A stretch of DNA of 64,000 nt, from NCBI RefSeq assembly GCF_024362695.1, contig NC_065414.1:3923501-3987500 (forward strand). Direction: 5' to 3'. The position numbers were made by a program, and so were the translations under genes. Below, in pieces: positions 39,225-51,231 of the stretch (within the stretch, counting starts at the first letter, position 1; every line of letters starts with the position of its first letter). The stretch is from Pectinophora gossypiella (Eukaryota; Arthropoda; Insecta; Lepidoptera; Gelechiidae). The notes below the pieces were generated by a model. It ran no database searches. It saw only the letters and a program-made list of their open reading frames with translations, and was not told the DNA's origin.

Positions 39225-39430
39225 GGTATATCGGCTTACTTCTCAATCGGGGAGCGCCGTTTCGAACCTCGGTACCTGCCTTGCACCAATGAGTTATTAA
39301 TTTAATTTATCTTAAGTGCACTTTTGACTAACACATTTGGCTCACCATCTGAAAACTTGGTGACGTGTGGGTACTTAGTTCATCTTGTTATGAGTGTACC
39401 TATGACTACCCCAATTGGGATATAGTTGTA
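39225..39430 (+). mobile_element. SINE-E, downstream of the Fur2 stop
   Basis: GGAGCGCCGTTTCGAACCTC, TTGCACCAATGAGTTATTAA, TGGTGACGTGTGGGTACTTA and GACTACCCCAATTGGGATAT. It may be part of the Fur2 3' UTR if the AATAAA at 39463 is used. Confidence 0.7.
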
Positions 39431-39462
39431 AGGTTTTTTTTTATTTTAGGAAGAGAAAACAG

Positions 39463-39468
39463 AATAAA
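39463..39468 (+). terminator. Candidate Fur2 poly(A) signal
   Basis: First AATAAA after the stop codon, 315 bp downstream, in an A-rich stretch. It may equally be the tail of a retroelement. Confidence 0.35.
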
Positions 39469-39699
39469 ATAAATAAATAAAATATATTTATTGTTCCAAA
39501 CAACTTAAAAACTAAAAGGTACAATTATATGATAATGCTGAATGACATTCAGTACTTCTTAGAATGTGGAAATACCTACTGTTGACACAACTGGTACGAT
39601 AAAAAATATTTGTACTTTCTATAGAGAGGTAATCTATGACATAGGTCAGTGATTCTCAAAGTATACGGTCCCGACTCAAAATTGAATTATCAATATAAT

Positions 39700-40025
39700 A
39701 TTCTGTGGTACAGCAGTTGAGCGATAGGCTCATGATCCGGAGGTCCCGGGTTCGAATCCCGATGGGGACATATCACAGAAATCACCTTGTGATCCATAGT
39801 TTAGTTAGGACATTACAGGCTGACCACCTGATTGTCAGAAAGTAAGATGATACGTGCTTCGGAAGGCACGTTATGCCGTTGGTCCCAATTACTACTTACT
39901 GATGTAAGTAAGTAGTCGTTACATGAGTCATGTCAGGCCTTTGGTGGCTCACTCATAACCCTGACACTAGGGTTGATGGGGTTGGTAATCCGTCTCACAA
40001 CCCACACGATAGAAGGAGAAGAATG
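39700..40025 (+). mobile_element. SINE-A, near full length
   Basis: Diverged head (TGTGGTACAGCAGTTGAGCG), B box GGGTTCGAATCCC, core GCTTCGGAAGGCACGTTATG, 3' CTAGGGTTGATGGGGTTGGT and tail GAAGGAGAAGAA. Confidence 0.85.
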
Positions 40026-40137
40026 TAATATTTACCTCTAGAAACTTACTAAGTTACTGATCGTAAAAGATGCAATGTGAGTATGACGCGATAGCGGAAT
40101 TATATTTCTTGAAAGTATATAAAAGTTCAAGTGAGTA

Positions 40138-40303
40138 CAGGGGGGTTAAAATGGCCACATCGAAGCAATTCATCTAAGTAACCAATATTGCAATTTGACA
40201 TTTGCGCATATAAAAGTAAGTGCACAATGCAAACAAATGTTAAATAGCAATATTGCTTTCTTAGATGAATTGCTTCGATGTGGCCATTTTAACCCCCCTG
40301 AAC
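40138..40303. mobile_element. Hairpin MITE
   Basis: Left arm CAGGGGGGTTAAAATGGCCA and AAGCAATTCATCTAAGTAA; right arm its reverse complement ending CATTTTAACCCCCCTG. The loop is near 40200-40235. A single arm is present at 18330. Confidence 0.8.
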
Positions 40304-40309
40304 ATGTTT

Positions 40310-41355
40310 TTAAAGGTTGAGATGACTCAAGGATAATGTATCTTTGGGAACCACTGATATAGGTAGAATATATGCTGCAGACTGATACGTAGAGGATTGA
40401 ATAAACAATTAATGTTGTAAATACTCGTATTACTATATACCGATAAAATAACGTATTAATTGTATGTGGCCATTTCAATTTAATTTATCCACGAAATATA
40501 TTATGCAAGTAATGAAATTACTTACCGTTTTCTTCGTATACTTTTTAGACTTTTATTGGTGTTACAAAAAGTGTTTTGTTTAAAAATAATGTATTATTAA
40601 AAATAAAAATATATTCTTCACAATCTCTATTTTCAAAGAAAAAGATTACATAGCATAGAAATGAAAGATGGCGTAATTAAAAAAGAAAATGAAATGAAAT
40701 TTTAAGGAAAATAAAACTAATTGCTGGTTTTGACACGTAAGTAAAGAAATAATTAAAATATTTTCCTTGTCTTTTTGTATCCATACTCACAAAATATTAG
40801 TTCAAGAAAAAGTAAATACGTCCCAAATAATATTTTTAATTACTTTTTGTTAAGTATACTAGATAAATGTATTATCGGACCAGTGTAAAATGGTTTTTAT
40901 GGGACCCAAACTCATTTCGTTTGGTTGTTGCTGTCTATTTATGATGGAATTTTTTGGTGGTAAAACTTGTTTGAGCTAAAAATATTTTTTGTCAAAATGA
41001 GGAGCATATAAACGGTAACAAAAAGCTTTTATATTGCCTTTGTGGTTGCAAATTGTGGAAAATATGATACCTTGTGAGTTTTAAATCATTGTTTCGAACG
41101 AAACAAAATTGCGCTCCACGGTTATTAAGTCTTATTATGTTATGTTTTTTATTTTAAATATTAAAACCGAAATAACGTGTATTGTTTACATTTCGTACTT
41201 ATAGTTTGTGTACTTACACAATTTTCCACTATTACAATGAAAGAACTTTGTAAAGTATTTTTTTATATAATTTGTTTTGGTCCTATTATTTTCGACTGTG
41301 ATTCTAAAATGATTTCTTTCCACTTGAGACAGAAAGCGTTTTTTCTTTAATTTCA
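40310..41355. other. AT-rich stretch, nothing recognised
   Basis: No frames, tRNA boxes or terminal repeats found. Confidence 0.4.
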
Positions 41356-41359
41356 CTTT

Positions 41360-41490
41360 TTTGGCACGTTAAGCCGTTGGTCCTGGTTACTACTTACTGA
41401 GGTTAGTATGTAGTCGTTACATGAGTCATATCACAGGCCTTTGGCGGCTCAATAGTAACCCTGACACCAGGTTTGATGAGCCTGGTATTC
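41360..41490 (+). repeat. SINE-A 3' half
   Basis: GGCACGTTAAGCCGTTGGTC, AGTCGTTACATGAGTCATAT, TTTGGCGGCTCAATAG and CCAGGTTTGATGAGC. Confidence 0.7.
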
Positions 41491-41899
41491 CAAATGTGAT
41501 TATCCTTATTTGTCTGATTTTATTAATTATCTATTTGTAGGCGAACAGGTTTTTCGACCAAAAGCTAATTTTTAACTATAAATGTTATTCCACAATGTGT
41601 TACATGTTTCCTCAATTATAGATTTTAGTGTTGACATATCTCGATGTATATTTACTTTATAAATGCCATTATGTTGATCTTTCATAGTGAATTCAATTCT
41701 ACAATTGTGTAAATAGTACTATTCAATTATACCGTGTACCTACACTTATTTGTGTGTGTAAATATGTAAATAACGTTGTAAATACATTGATGGTTTTTAT
41801 GACGGGCTGATGTTGTTTTCTTTAATCTTTCTGCTCCCTGTTTACCCCTTAAGGGCTACTTAGCGTAGTGAGAACGTAACACTACCTAAAAAGACTAAT

Positions 41900-42430
41900 T
41901 TTCTATTTATTTATTTAGTCAACCAACAGCAAGTACACTGATACATGGTTACAGTTTGCAGTTAATACATATTAAACAAACTAAGCGCCTCGCCACTTAA
42001 AAGTGGACAACATGCTCTAATACTTTAGGTACTTAATTACAAAATTAAATTATAGTTAGAAAAGTAACAACTTCAACTATTAAAAAGTATCTGTTATAGA
42101 TAAAACAGTTTTTTTGATTCGAGGAACAGATGTGAAGAAGATATCTATTTTATCTGCATACAATTCGTAACTAGTAAACAACCGAACCAACGAATAGTGT
42201 TGTTTAAGATTGGTGCGGCATCTACGAAGCGAGAACAACTTTTTTGCAGTACAAGACCTAGCTGTTCGGACCACGAACAAAATATAAAAATGTCTATGGT
42301 TTTGTTACTATTAAAAAGATATTGTCATAGACGAATAGGAGACTTCCTTCTTGGCATCAAAAATGGATGCATAATCAATATCTTGTTGTGCAAAAAAAAT
42401 ATCTAAAACAATGCTAAAAATATATGGTGA
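41900..42430 (-). repeat. Probable LINE 3' region
   Basis: The plus strand begins like a reversed LINE 3' end (TATTTATTTAGTCAACCAAC). A 66-codon minus frame at 42080-42280 (RTNLKQHYSLVRLFTSYEL) may be an ORF2 remnant. Weak. Confidence 0.3.
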
Positions 42431-42624
42431 TTTATAAAATAATAATAATAAAAGTGTAAAATGTGTGAATAAGTAAAAGAAAACAATAAACTTTAAAATA
42501 TTCCTTTATGTGGTCGTTTAATTACCAGCACACCACTCAACCATCACATCTAGAACGCCACACTAGCATTTCTTTTTGGTACGCTAAAATTAACCTTGCT
42601 TAGCAAAGGGCACTTCTCCCTCCC

Positions 42625-42870
42625 TAGCGTTATCCCGTTTTTACAAAGTCCGCTTACCTTACCTGAAGATTTGACAGGTCCGGTTGTTTACAGAAGCGAC
42701 TGCCTGTCTGACCTGAAAGGAAAGCCAGCCCAATACAAGTTAGGTCACATACTTCCAAAATTCGGGATTGTAGGTTTCCTCACGATGTTTCAAATTAAAA
42801 TAATTATCATTAACTAGCGACTCCACAGAGAGAGTCAAGCATTCTTCCAAATGACTATTACGGCTTACCC
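42625..42870 (-). mobile_element. SINE-D, deleted copy
   Basis: AGCGTTATCCCGTTTTTACA, CAGAAGCGACTGCCTGTCTG, GGTTTCCTCACGATG and a degraded head. Confidence 0.65.
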
Positions 42871-43113
42871 AAGACTAAAAATATGTAACTCTTAGTACTA
42901 ATAAGAGAAAAAAGAAATATGCAAGCGCTTACTTTTTGCTTACGCATATAAGTATTATGATCTCACAAAGTGGCCTCGTAGGTTCTTGTGGCTCTGCCCA
43001 CCCCAATATAATATTCAGGTGTGAGCATAATAGTATTATTATGTTAACATTATGAACGAAAAGATTATGCTTATCTATTAGAAAAATTTCAAATCGGTTG
43101 ATAAACAGACCCG

Positions 43114-43160
43114 TAGCGGCCAGCTGGCCGCTAGCGTAACGTGTAGCTACACGTTACGCT
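43114..43160. repeat. Two abutting perfect palindromes
   Basis: TAGCGGCCAGCTGGCCGCTA (43114-43133) overlaps by one base a 28-bp palindrome centred on GTGTAGCTACAC (43133-43160). GC-rich in AT-rich surroundings. Confidence 0.75.
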
Positions 43161-43504
43161 CTGGTGCTACGTCGTAGCTACGTACTACATACTGAAACCC
43201 ACGCCGTCACTTGCGGTGCATTGTGTCGTATGTTATTATAAAACTCCGTCGTCACAACAGAGTGACCATCACTAACCATGGGGTGTCTCTTAGTGTTGTT
43301 ACGTTAGGAAAACGTATATTTAATTTTACGTGAATAAATAGGCGCGTGTCTCGAGTAAAGAAAATAAATGAAACAGATGATAAATGGGTTACGGTCGACG
43401 GGCGGCGGTCACCGGCCAGTGACGGGTGCTGACGGAGTTAATAAGTCAAGCAAGTATACCTAAACCTAAAGTTTATAAAACAGTAGGTACTTACTTTTAA
43501 CACG

Positions 43505-43690
43505 CGGTCTCCGTGGTCCAGTAGATGACCGTTGAGCACACGATCCGGAGGTCCCGGGTTCAAATCAAGGTGGGAACTTAGAGATAATTTTAGAGCCATG
43601 CTCTTGTCGGGGTAGCAATCTCCATGCTACATTTTTAGGAAAAAATAGGGCAGTGGTTTTCCTATTGCCTTCCCCCCAACAAAGACAAAT
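43505..43690 (+). repeat. SINE-A head joined to repeat F
   Basis: TCTCCGTGGTCCAGTAGATG and GGTCCCGGGTTCAAATCAAG, followed by a repeat F piece (GGTAGCAATCTCCATGC, ATAGGGCAGTGGTTTTCC). The junction suggests that F is the body of a SINE with an A-like head. Confidence 0.5.
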
Positions 43691-44204
43691 AATTACAAAT
43701 TATTTGACGACATTGTCGTGACCTTTGCGTCTCGGTGAGTGATGGCTCTTAGAGAATTACACACCAAGCTCTATTTATTTTTGCAAATTCCTCTTGTTGG
43801 TCATTTCATTGTAGTTACAAAAACTGTGAATGCAATAGTAAATAAGTAGAGACATGTTTTCAGCCAACTTTTGTTGTTAGCAGCTCAACTGAACTTGTGA
43901 CAAAACTCTGCTTTTGTTATAACGTTTTGCTTTATTTTCTGTTCAGAACTATAAAGCATTTTCCCACTGAATATAAAATCATATAGTAGAAAATAGATGT
44001 TACTTACATAAAACATAGATTTAATCAGTGACTGATGGTAATAAATAGCCTTTACATGGTCATTTTATGATCATTATTGTATGAAAAAAAAATACCGGAG
44101 ATACCTATAGACAATGTGCAGTTATACTTGGTATTGAAGTAGTGATATGGGTAAAAACGTAAAGTAAATAGTTTATGTATACGCCTCATTGCCACGGTTG
44201 GGCA

Positions 44205-44350
44205 CAGGGCTCTTATAACTCATCGAGTCGCCAAGGCCACCGGCGACTGTCGCCAAACAATTCATACTGAAATTTATGGCAGTTAATTTACTTGGCGACA
44301 CTAAAGCAATTGATTGACGACACTGCCGGCGACGTAGTTTGGCGTCTCGG
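44205..44350. repeat. Repeat I
   Basis: CGGCGACTGTCGCCAAACAA, TACTTGGCGACACTAAAGCA and GCCGGCGACGTAGTTTGGCG, shared with 36985-37140 and partly with 43700-43745. Confidence 0.45.
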
Positions 44351-44387
44351 TGTTTTCTCGGCACTGCCTAAGTACCGGTGTTTAACA

Positions 44388-44665
44388 TACATACATAAAC
44401 AGCCTATATATGTCCCACTGCTGGGCACAGGCCTCCCCTCAATCAACCGGAGGGGGTATGGAGCATATTCCACCGCGCTGCTCCAATGCGGGCTAGCGGA
44501 GGTGTTTTTACGGCTAATAGCCGGGACCAACGGCTTAACGTGCCCTCCGTAGCACGGAATCATCTTACTTTTTCGGACAATCAGGTTATTCAAGTCTTAG
44601 TGAGACTGTCCTTTGTTTGGTAAGGACTTTACAGGTTTGAATCATCTGATTGTATATAGGCTGTT
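44388..44665 (-). mobile_element. SINE-C, head missing
   Basis: ATAAACAGCCTATATATGTC, GGGCACAGGCCTCCCCTCAA, GCTAATAGCCGGGACCAACG and GGCTTAACGTGCCCTCCGTA (reverse of the shared core), ending near AAGGACTTTACAGG. Confidence 0.75.
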
Positions 44666-45109
44666 TATGTGTGTATGTATTGTTAGCATTAAAACTAAAA
44701 AAATGGTTTGTCGAAAATCGAAATTGGTTGAAACAATGTTTTACCAGGCGGTACCCAAAATCGGCGGCCTATTCCGAGAAAGTCGCCATAGAACAAAAAC
44801 TCACTAAGACGCTTCGAATGAGATATGTCTGGAATCTGTTGATGGGGGACGTGTTGACTCATTGTCCTTTGAAGTAAAATTTTCTCTCAACAAAATCGCA
44901 GAGTAAGAAAAGGTGTTTTTATTTTTTTGTTCTTTATATGAGGAGAATGTAAGCATACTTGTCACCTGTCTTGTTCCCTCATTCAGCACTTATCGCTATC
45001 GACCCACTAGGGTCGATTAATTCTTACAAATATTTTTCCTCCCACACGACGCCCAGAGCCAAGGTTCGCGCCCAACTGGGCACCCTCAGGCCTGTTGTCT
45101 TAAACATTG

Positions 45110-45205
45110 TACCGGGTGAGAGCCTTCAGCGCTCCCCATTTGTCCGGCCACGTAGTTAATGCCATCTGCGGCAAATCTACAATAAGTCACGTCCAAAAAA
45201 AAAAA
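45110..45205. repeat. Repeat G
   Basis: CGGGTGAGAGCCTTCAGCGC, TGCCATCTGCGGCAAATCTA and AAGTCACGTCCAAAAAAAAA. The most complete copy here. Confidence 0.6.
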
Positions 45206-45480
45206 CTTGTCTTGATTTGATAGAAGTATGCCTGCCGTGTAAGAGTATGTAAGTGTGCCACGTAAAAATGATGCCATTTGTGGCGCGACAATCAAAACAG
45301 ATTACAGTCGCTTGCGACGACAATATACGCGGTGTCACACACAGGCTTTAAAGTTGGGCAACTAAAACTAACTAGACTAGACATATATACATCCAGTTAC
45401 CCCATATTCCTATCAGAATATACCTTACGTAATATGTCTACAGAAAATGGTATATAGATTTTAATTTTATATTATAAAAA

Positions 45481-45770
45481 TCATCATCAGCCCATTAACG
45501 TCCCCACTGCTGGGGCACGGGCCTTCCCTATGGATGGATATGAAGATCGGGCCTTAAACCACCACGCGGGCCCAGTGCGGATTGATGATTATTAACGACT
45601 GCTAATGCAGCCGGGACCAACGGCTTAACGTGCCTTCCGAAGCACGGAGGAGCTCGAGATGAAAACTTTTTTTTTGTGTTCACCCATCCTATGACCGGCC
45701 TTCGCGAAAGTTGCTTAACTTCAACAATCGCAGACCGAGCGCGTTTACCGCTGCGCCACCGAGCTCCTCA
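45481..45770 (-). mobile_element. SINE-B, full length
   Basis: TCATCATCAGCCCATTAACG, GCCTTCCCTATGGATGGATA, CTTAACGTGCCTTCCGAAGC (reverse core), GTTGCTTAACTTCAACAATC and ACCGCTGCGCCACCGAGCTC. Confidence 0.9.
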
Positions 45771-45882
45771 ATTTTATAATACTGTCCTTTTATTTTTATT
45801 TTCTTTTCGCAGTCGAAATGTTGTTAAACATTAAGCTAAGCTTGTTTCACGATTATGTGTTAGGTATATATTTATTGCTCAA

Positions 45883-46080
45883 ATGAACAAAGAAAGATGG
45901 ACCTGGAGATTGTTAGAGTGGCGCCCACGAGCATTCACAAGACCGAGAGGAAGACCACCTATGAGATGGAAGGACGACATTGTGCGTCACGCAGGATATG
46001 GCTGGATGTCGATAGCCCAAGATCGTCGGAAGTGGAAAAACATGGAAGAGGCCTATGTCCAAAATTGGATATGGATTTAG
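45883..46080 (+). pseudogene. RTE-like LINE ORF2 C-terminus
   Basis: WTWRLLEWRPRAFTRPRGRP, MRWKDDIVRHAGYGWMSIAQ and EEAYVQNW match the hallmark RTE end (LEWRPR, GRP-RW-DDI, A-YVQ-W). The frame is open to TAG; only the last 65 residues remain. Confidence 0.85.
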
Positions 46081-46479
46081 GCTGATGTATTTATAAAAAA
46101 AACATCGAGCACGTTCTTTATTAATTGTAAACTTCTCTACAACTTGCACTTGATTAGTTCCTTATTACCTTTCCGTGCTAGAAATCTATCAGCTAAGTCC
46201 AGAACTAGGACTTCGGAAGAAAGATAAGCTATTGACGTCAAGTCCACAGTTTGCTGAGATTCACAAAGTTATAGAATGATTGAGAGGTTGTTGGTGACTG
46301 CTTGAACTAGATATTACGATTGTTGTCTTGAAATGATTGTTGCAAGCTTGGTGATAGTCGGTTTCATAAAGTACTAACAAACTTTTTTGATTAAATTGTA
46401 TGTGTAGATAAAGCCCGAAATATAGGCACATATTAGGTTATAGTAGAGATCCGAGTTATGACAGCCTAGTTGAAAGAAT

Positions 46480-46990
46480 GCTTCATTATCATTATGAAGT
46501 CACAAGTTCGATCCCGCACGGGTCTTGACTCAATGACTTTCGAATTTGGTTGCGAATTCATACCTGACGTGCTCAGTGGTGAAGGTAAATATCGAATGGA
46601 AATCCATATACTCGAGAAATATGTTTTCGGAGGTGTGTGTCCTAACCTTGAGGAGCTCGGTGGCGCAGCGGTAAACGCGCTCGGTTTGCGATTGTTGAAG
46701 TAAAGCAACTTTCGCAGAGGCCGGTCATAGGATGGGTGACCACAAAAAAAAAAAGTTTTCATCTCGAGCTCCTCCGTGCTTCGGAAGGCACGTTAAGCCG
46801 TTGGCCCCGGCTGCATTAGCAGTCGTTAATAACCACCAATCCGCACTGGGCCCGCGTGGTGGTTTAAGGCCCGATCTCCCTATCCATCCATAGGGAAGGC
46901 CCGTGCCCCAGCAGTGGGGCGTTAATGGGCTGGTGATGATGATGATGATGTGTCCTAACCTGTAATTGGGCTGTTTTTTCCTTCGATAAC
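46480..46990 (+). mobile_element. SINE-D-like element split by a full SINE-B
   Basis: Outer SINE: GAATTTGGTTGCGAATTCAT, ACGTGCTCAGTGGTGAAGG, then CCTAACCTGTAATTGGGCTG after the insert. Inner SINE-B at 46650-46948 with core GCTTCGGAAGGCACGTTAAG. The duplication TGTGTCCTAACCT (46636-46648, 46949-46961) proves the nesting order. Confidence 0.88.
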
Positions 46991-47439
46991 AAAACATTTA
47001 GTGTAAGTACCCTTTGATTAGCGGAATAAGGCTTGGCATATGATGAAGATCTAGATATTAGGACTGTTATTGTAAGTCGAAATTCCTGTGTACACACCCA
47101 TGTCTTAGTAATAGAAAGTTGACCATTCTTTATGACAGTGTACCTCTTGAGCTCCAGAGATAAACACTCTCGCATCCGAAATACCCGTATATCTTCTCGA
47201 AAGGGACAAATGCCGTGAGAAAATAAGCCTTTATTTTCATAGTCGGTCGAAATTGGAGGTGGAATGACTTTCACAAACTAAATTGGAGAGTAAAGAGCTT
47301 CTGACTTTTCATTTTAAAGGATATCGATGTGTGTTTATCTCATTGATGTATGTTTTTAACTTTATCTTATCAACGGAGTAAGTAGCTAAGAATAAGTTTA
47401 GTATTTGAATTTGAATAGACTCATACTTAATACGGAAAC

Positions 47440-47505
47440 AGCCTCCGTGGTCTAGTGGCTAGAGCGTTAGACTCACGATCTTGAGATCACGGGTTAGAGC
47501 TGTCA
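47440..47505 (+). repeat. SINE-A head fragment
   Basis: GCCTCCGTGGTCTAGTGGCT then GATCACGGGTTAGAGC (damaged B box). Confidence 0.6.
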
Positions 47506-47509
47506 AAGT

Positions 47510-48410
47510 TCAGAAGCTAGTGCTGTGACGTTCATTAGCATAGGGATGTATCAGTTGACATTAGACCGATCGATTCTGTTATCTAAAACAATAGGTAGGT
47601 GTATAATTCACACCGGACTTCTGATTTCTTTTGGATCTGCTACACACCATTAGTGATAACGGTTTGCTACGGGAATCATGCAAATGATACTTGTAAGTAT
47701 GTATAAAAGCTATCATTTTAAAGAGAACCTTAAGCCGCATGAAAAAACCTCTCCCACATTAACTTCATTCGGGCTTCAAACCGGAATAATAAAAACGTTG
47801 TTTTAGAAAAAAAAACAATTAAAAATAAAAGGAACGCAATTTAAAAAACAGAGAAAGAAACAAATGAAAAGCAGGAGAGATTTATTCTAAGCGGCCGCTA
47901 AATTAACTCGCAGAGATGTTACTTGTTCTCCTTTTATTATTTAACACACGAACCTTGTTTTTCACGGACAAAGCCAGGCTTAAAACGAGGAAAAGGTCGG
48001 GAACACACCGATCTGGTTGCTTAACGTGAAAATTTTAGACATAAAATAACACGAATATAAGTACCTATGTGAGTAACAATCATTCATAGGATGAGGAAGT
48101 GGCAATACTTACTACCAGATATTTTTAGTAAATTGCCTAGAGGGCTACACACAGTCATGTGTGTAGGAACTAAATAAATATATTATCTAGGCGTATGTTT
48201 AACTATGTAGTACCTACCTACTTATTAAGTTTAGCGAGTTAAGCGCATTCATTCGCCCTTCGCATAAACCTTTATGGATTTGTTTTTGTTTAGAAGGGCG
48301 TCTTATTTTTTAAGAATTGAATTGTTTTTCTTATATTGAATAAATAAACTAAATAAAAATAAATGTGTAATTAAAATTATAGACTATTATTTATAGAAAG
48401 AGTAAAAGAA
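47510..48410. other. AT-rich stretch, nothing recognised
   Basis: No supported element or frame. Confidence 0.4.
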
Positions 48411-48414
48411 AATG

Positions 48415-48790
48415 GACCATAATGAAGACTATAGAGAACCGGGGAGGAAATATGATTGGCCACCTGATACGACATGATTCGTTTATAAAAACATCATCGA
48501 AGGAAAAATTGAAAGAAAAAGACGAAGGGATAGCCCTAAGAGAACATTTAAGAATCAAATAAAAGAGAAGATACAGGTCGTATCATATTAGGAGGTGAAG
48601 GATTTGGCGGGAAGAAGAGAGGAATGGCGATTACTCCACTGACAAGAGCGCAGCTTTTTAATAAAGAGAGAGAAAATCATTCGATTGTTTGATATTATAG
48701 AGAGAGAACGTTGATCAATCAATCAATGATACTTTATTGCACAACGACATAAAAGGACATAAACATACAACAGGGGGGGGGGGGTAGGAG
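48415..48790 (+). pseudogene. RTE-like remnant, LINE stub and G-run
   Basis: 48425-48655 decodes, with shifts, as GHLIRHDSF, IIEGKIERKRRRDSPKRTF, IKEKIQVVSY-stop and VKDLAGRREEWRLLH, like the copy at 6475. A minus-strand LINE stub (GATACTTTATTGCACAACGA) follows at 48729, then a run of about 12 G. Confidence 0.65.
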
Positions 48791-48829
48791 GAGGGGGGTG
48801 TTGATTGTTGTATGTAATATAGACTCGCC

Positions 48830-50670
48830 CCTTATTATATGCTTTGAGCATAGGAGTGGGCGTATGTTTTATACACTCCACTCTACCCCTATGCTATGCT
48901 GTTATAAATAATATTAACGTTCCCTGTTACTGAAAATTAGATATCAACCCCTCACGCATTGGAATTTATGTACATAGACACACTTTAGCTAGAAAAATGT
49001 TCCCCACATATGGGTTTCAAATGTATTGCCTCATAGGTGATTCATATACAGTGAACGTGTTAAGTTACAAGAGATTGGACCGGACATTATATGTCGCATG
49101 TTTTTTGAGCGATGAGATTTTGAGCGGAGGTTGGTTCAATGCGGATTAGACATCTGAAGAGATAGAGTAGGGGGTGGGATGTATAGAGACTGGAGAGTTA
49201 GTTGGCCGATGCCATATAATACATAATAACACTACTTGTAGAAGGGATGGGGCTTGATTTACTTGTCTATCTCGCTCGGACGCTCGCACGCTCGGGGTTA
49301 ATATTATAAGTAAGGGTTATGTGCCCCCGCTAGCGATAATTGAACGAAATTTTTGTACAGAGTGTCTAAGCTACGCAAAATACCGTGAAAAATGGTAACA
49401 AGGTTTGGAGGCTTTTACCCAGTAGTGTAATCATAGGACTGATTGGGAATCTACTTCAATATTTGGTACCTCTTCTCTACGGGAACTGTACTTGTTTATT
49501 TCTATTCATCGCTATGGTGTCGAAATACAGAAAAAGCGAAGACGAATTAATTTCGTAACGTTTGCTACGATACGTCTACGCCTCGTAGCAGACCCGCAGA
49601 TTATTACTACGACTCTATTAATACGTCCTAAAGCTAGTAATTATAATAAAGTAGTATTTTATCATGTTAGGACTCCCTGTATTTCTCTGAAATCAGCCTT
49701 AGATGTTAAAGAGAATAAAATTTGTGACCTACCCCGCGCAACCACAAAAGATTTTTTACTTCTCACAATGGCGGCACGAGTTTAATTTAAATTTGTATAA
49801 ATGAGGTGCGAGATGAATGCGATAACAGTCGCTGGGGTACAAAATTTATTTATTATTGTTATTAAGAAAGTCTTACGAGTTGGCTGGTTGATAAAAGTTG
49901 TTCTAAATTTTGGTTTACTGTTTATTTCAAGGTTTGCCAAGTGGCTTTTACTTTAAAACTTGTTTGATCATAAATAAGCTAGACAATATGTACAAGTATC
50001 TATCCGCGGCTTCGTTCTTGTAAATAATGAATCGCATTACTTACCAATTAACAATAAACAAGAGGTGAGTTTATAGAAAAAATAATAAATCAAAATAATG
50101 CGGTACCACTTATTGCGTGGGTCTAACAGAAAGCTCGGTGAGGCGTAGGTACTAAGATCATCTTGCGATGAATGTATGAGTCGTATTATGTTAAATTAAA
50201 AATAATAAAATGTATAAATATAAGACAGGCAAGCAAAATTTAATCCAATTTTAAATAATTGATTTTTTTCTTGTCTTATTTTGGTCAATGAAGTCCAATC
50301 TGAGCCTCCTGTATGTCTCAACCAAACAATAAAGTGTTTTACTGTTATTATGTCCCCACCAGTATTCGAACCCGGGACCACTGGATCATGGAGGATGTTA
50401 ACAGAGATCTGACAAAGGTAAAAATCGTCGGTTATGCTTTTATGCCAAAACTTAAATATACGTATAAACCATTGTTGACAAAATTATTAAAATTAATAAG
50501 TGAGATAACAAAGTTACGAGCTTTATCTTCGACACTTTACGGTCTTTTTATTTTTATATGCATTATAAAATTACTCAGTTTGCAAAGGGCGAAATTATTT
50601 TTGTGCAATTAAATTTTTAAGGATGGACCAACCCTGAGGGGCGATACCACAACTAAATTAAAAGATAAGT
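48830..50670. other. Mostly unrecognised, with small SINE scraps
   Basis: A SINE-E tail scrap at about 50100-50185 (AAAGCTCGGTGAGGCG) and a reversed SINE-A head at about 50335-50395 (GTCCCCACCAGTATTCGAAC). A 97-codon frame at 49492 has no family signature. Confidence 0.4.
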
Positions 50671-50679
50671 ATATTTAGA

Positions 50680-50980
50680 GGAGCTCGGTGGCGCAGCGGT
50701 AAACGCGCTCGGTCTGCGATTGTTGAAGTTAAGCAACTTTCGCTAAGGCCGGTCATAGGATGGGTGACCACAAAAAAAGTTTTGATCTCGAGCTCCTCCG
50801 CGCTTCGGAAGGCACGTTAAGCCGTTGGTTCCGGCTGCATTAGCAGTCGTTTATAACCATCAATCCGCACTGGGCCCGCGCCGCGTGATGGTTTAAGGCC
50901 CGATCTCCCTATCCATCCATAGGGAAGGCCCGTGCCCCAGCAGTGGGGACGTTAATGGGCTGATGATGATGATGATGATC
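50680..50980 (+). mobile_element. SINE-B, full length
   Basis: GAGGAGCTCGGTGGCGCAGC, GAAGTTAAGCAAC, GGATGGGTGACC, CGCTTCGGAAGGCACGTTAA, GGGAAGGCCCGTGCCCCAGC and a (GAT)n tail. The clearest copy for the 5S-like spacing. Confidence 0.92.
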
Positions 50981-51231
50981 ATTATTATCATTTTTTAATC
51001 TTTTCCATCTTAATGAAGGACTTCGTTCCTCAAAAACAATATAGATGGCGCTGTACAGGTTTTCCTTCGTTTAACCTTCTAATTTCGTGAATAACAGACA
51101 TATGCACATCTTTTATCTTTGTTTATGGGCATAAATGATGACCCTTTTTATTACACCTTACATCCATTAATATTCTAATCAAAATAAAGAGAAGCACTAT
51201 AGGTCGCAACATAATTTTATACATAATGTGA

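Noticed and set aside
48772..48800. G-quadruplex regulatory element in the G-run
   Set aside because: One long G homopolymer run with a G-rich continuation next to a LINE stub; more likely simple repeat or sequencing-prone homopolymer.
49492..49785. 97-codon ORF as a gene
   Set aside because: No recognisable family, no supporting codon pattern or neighbours.
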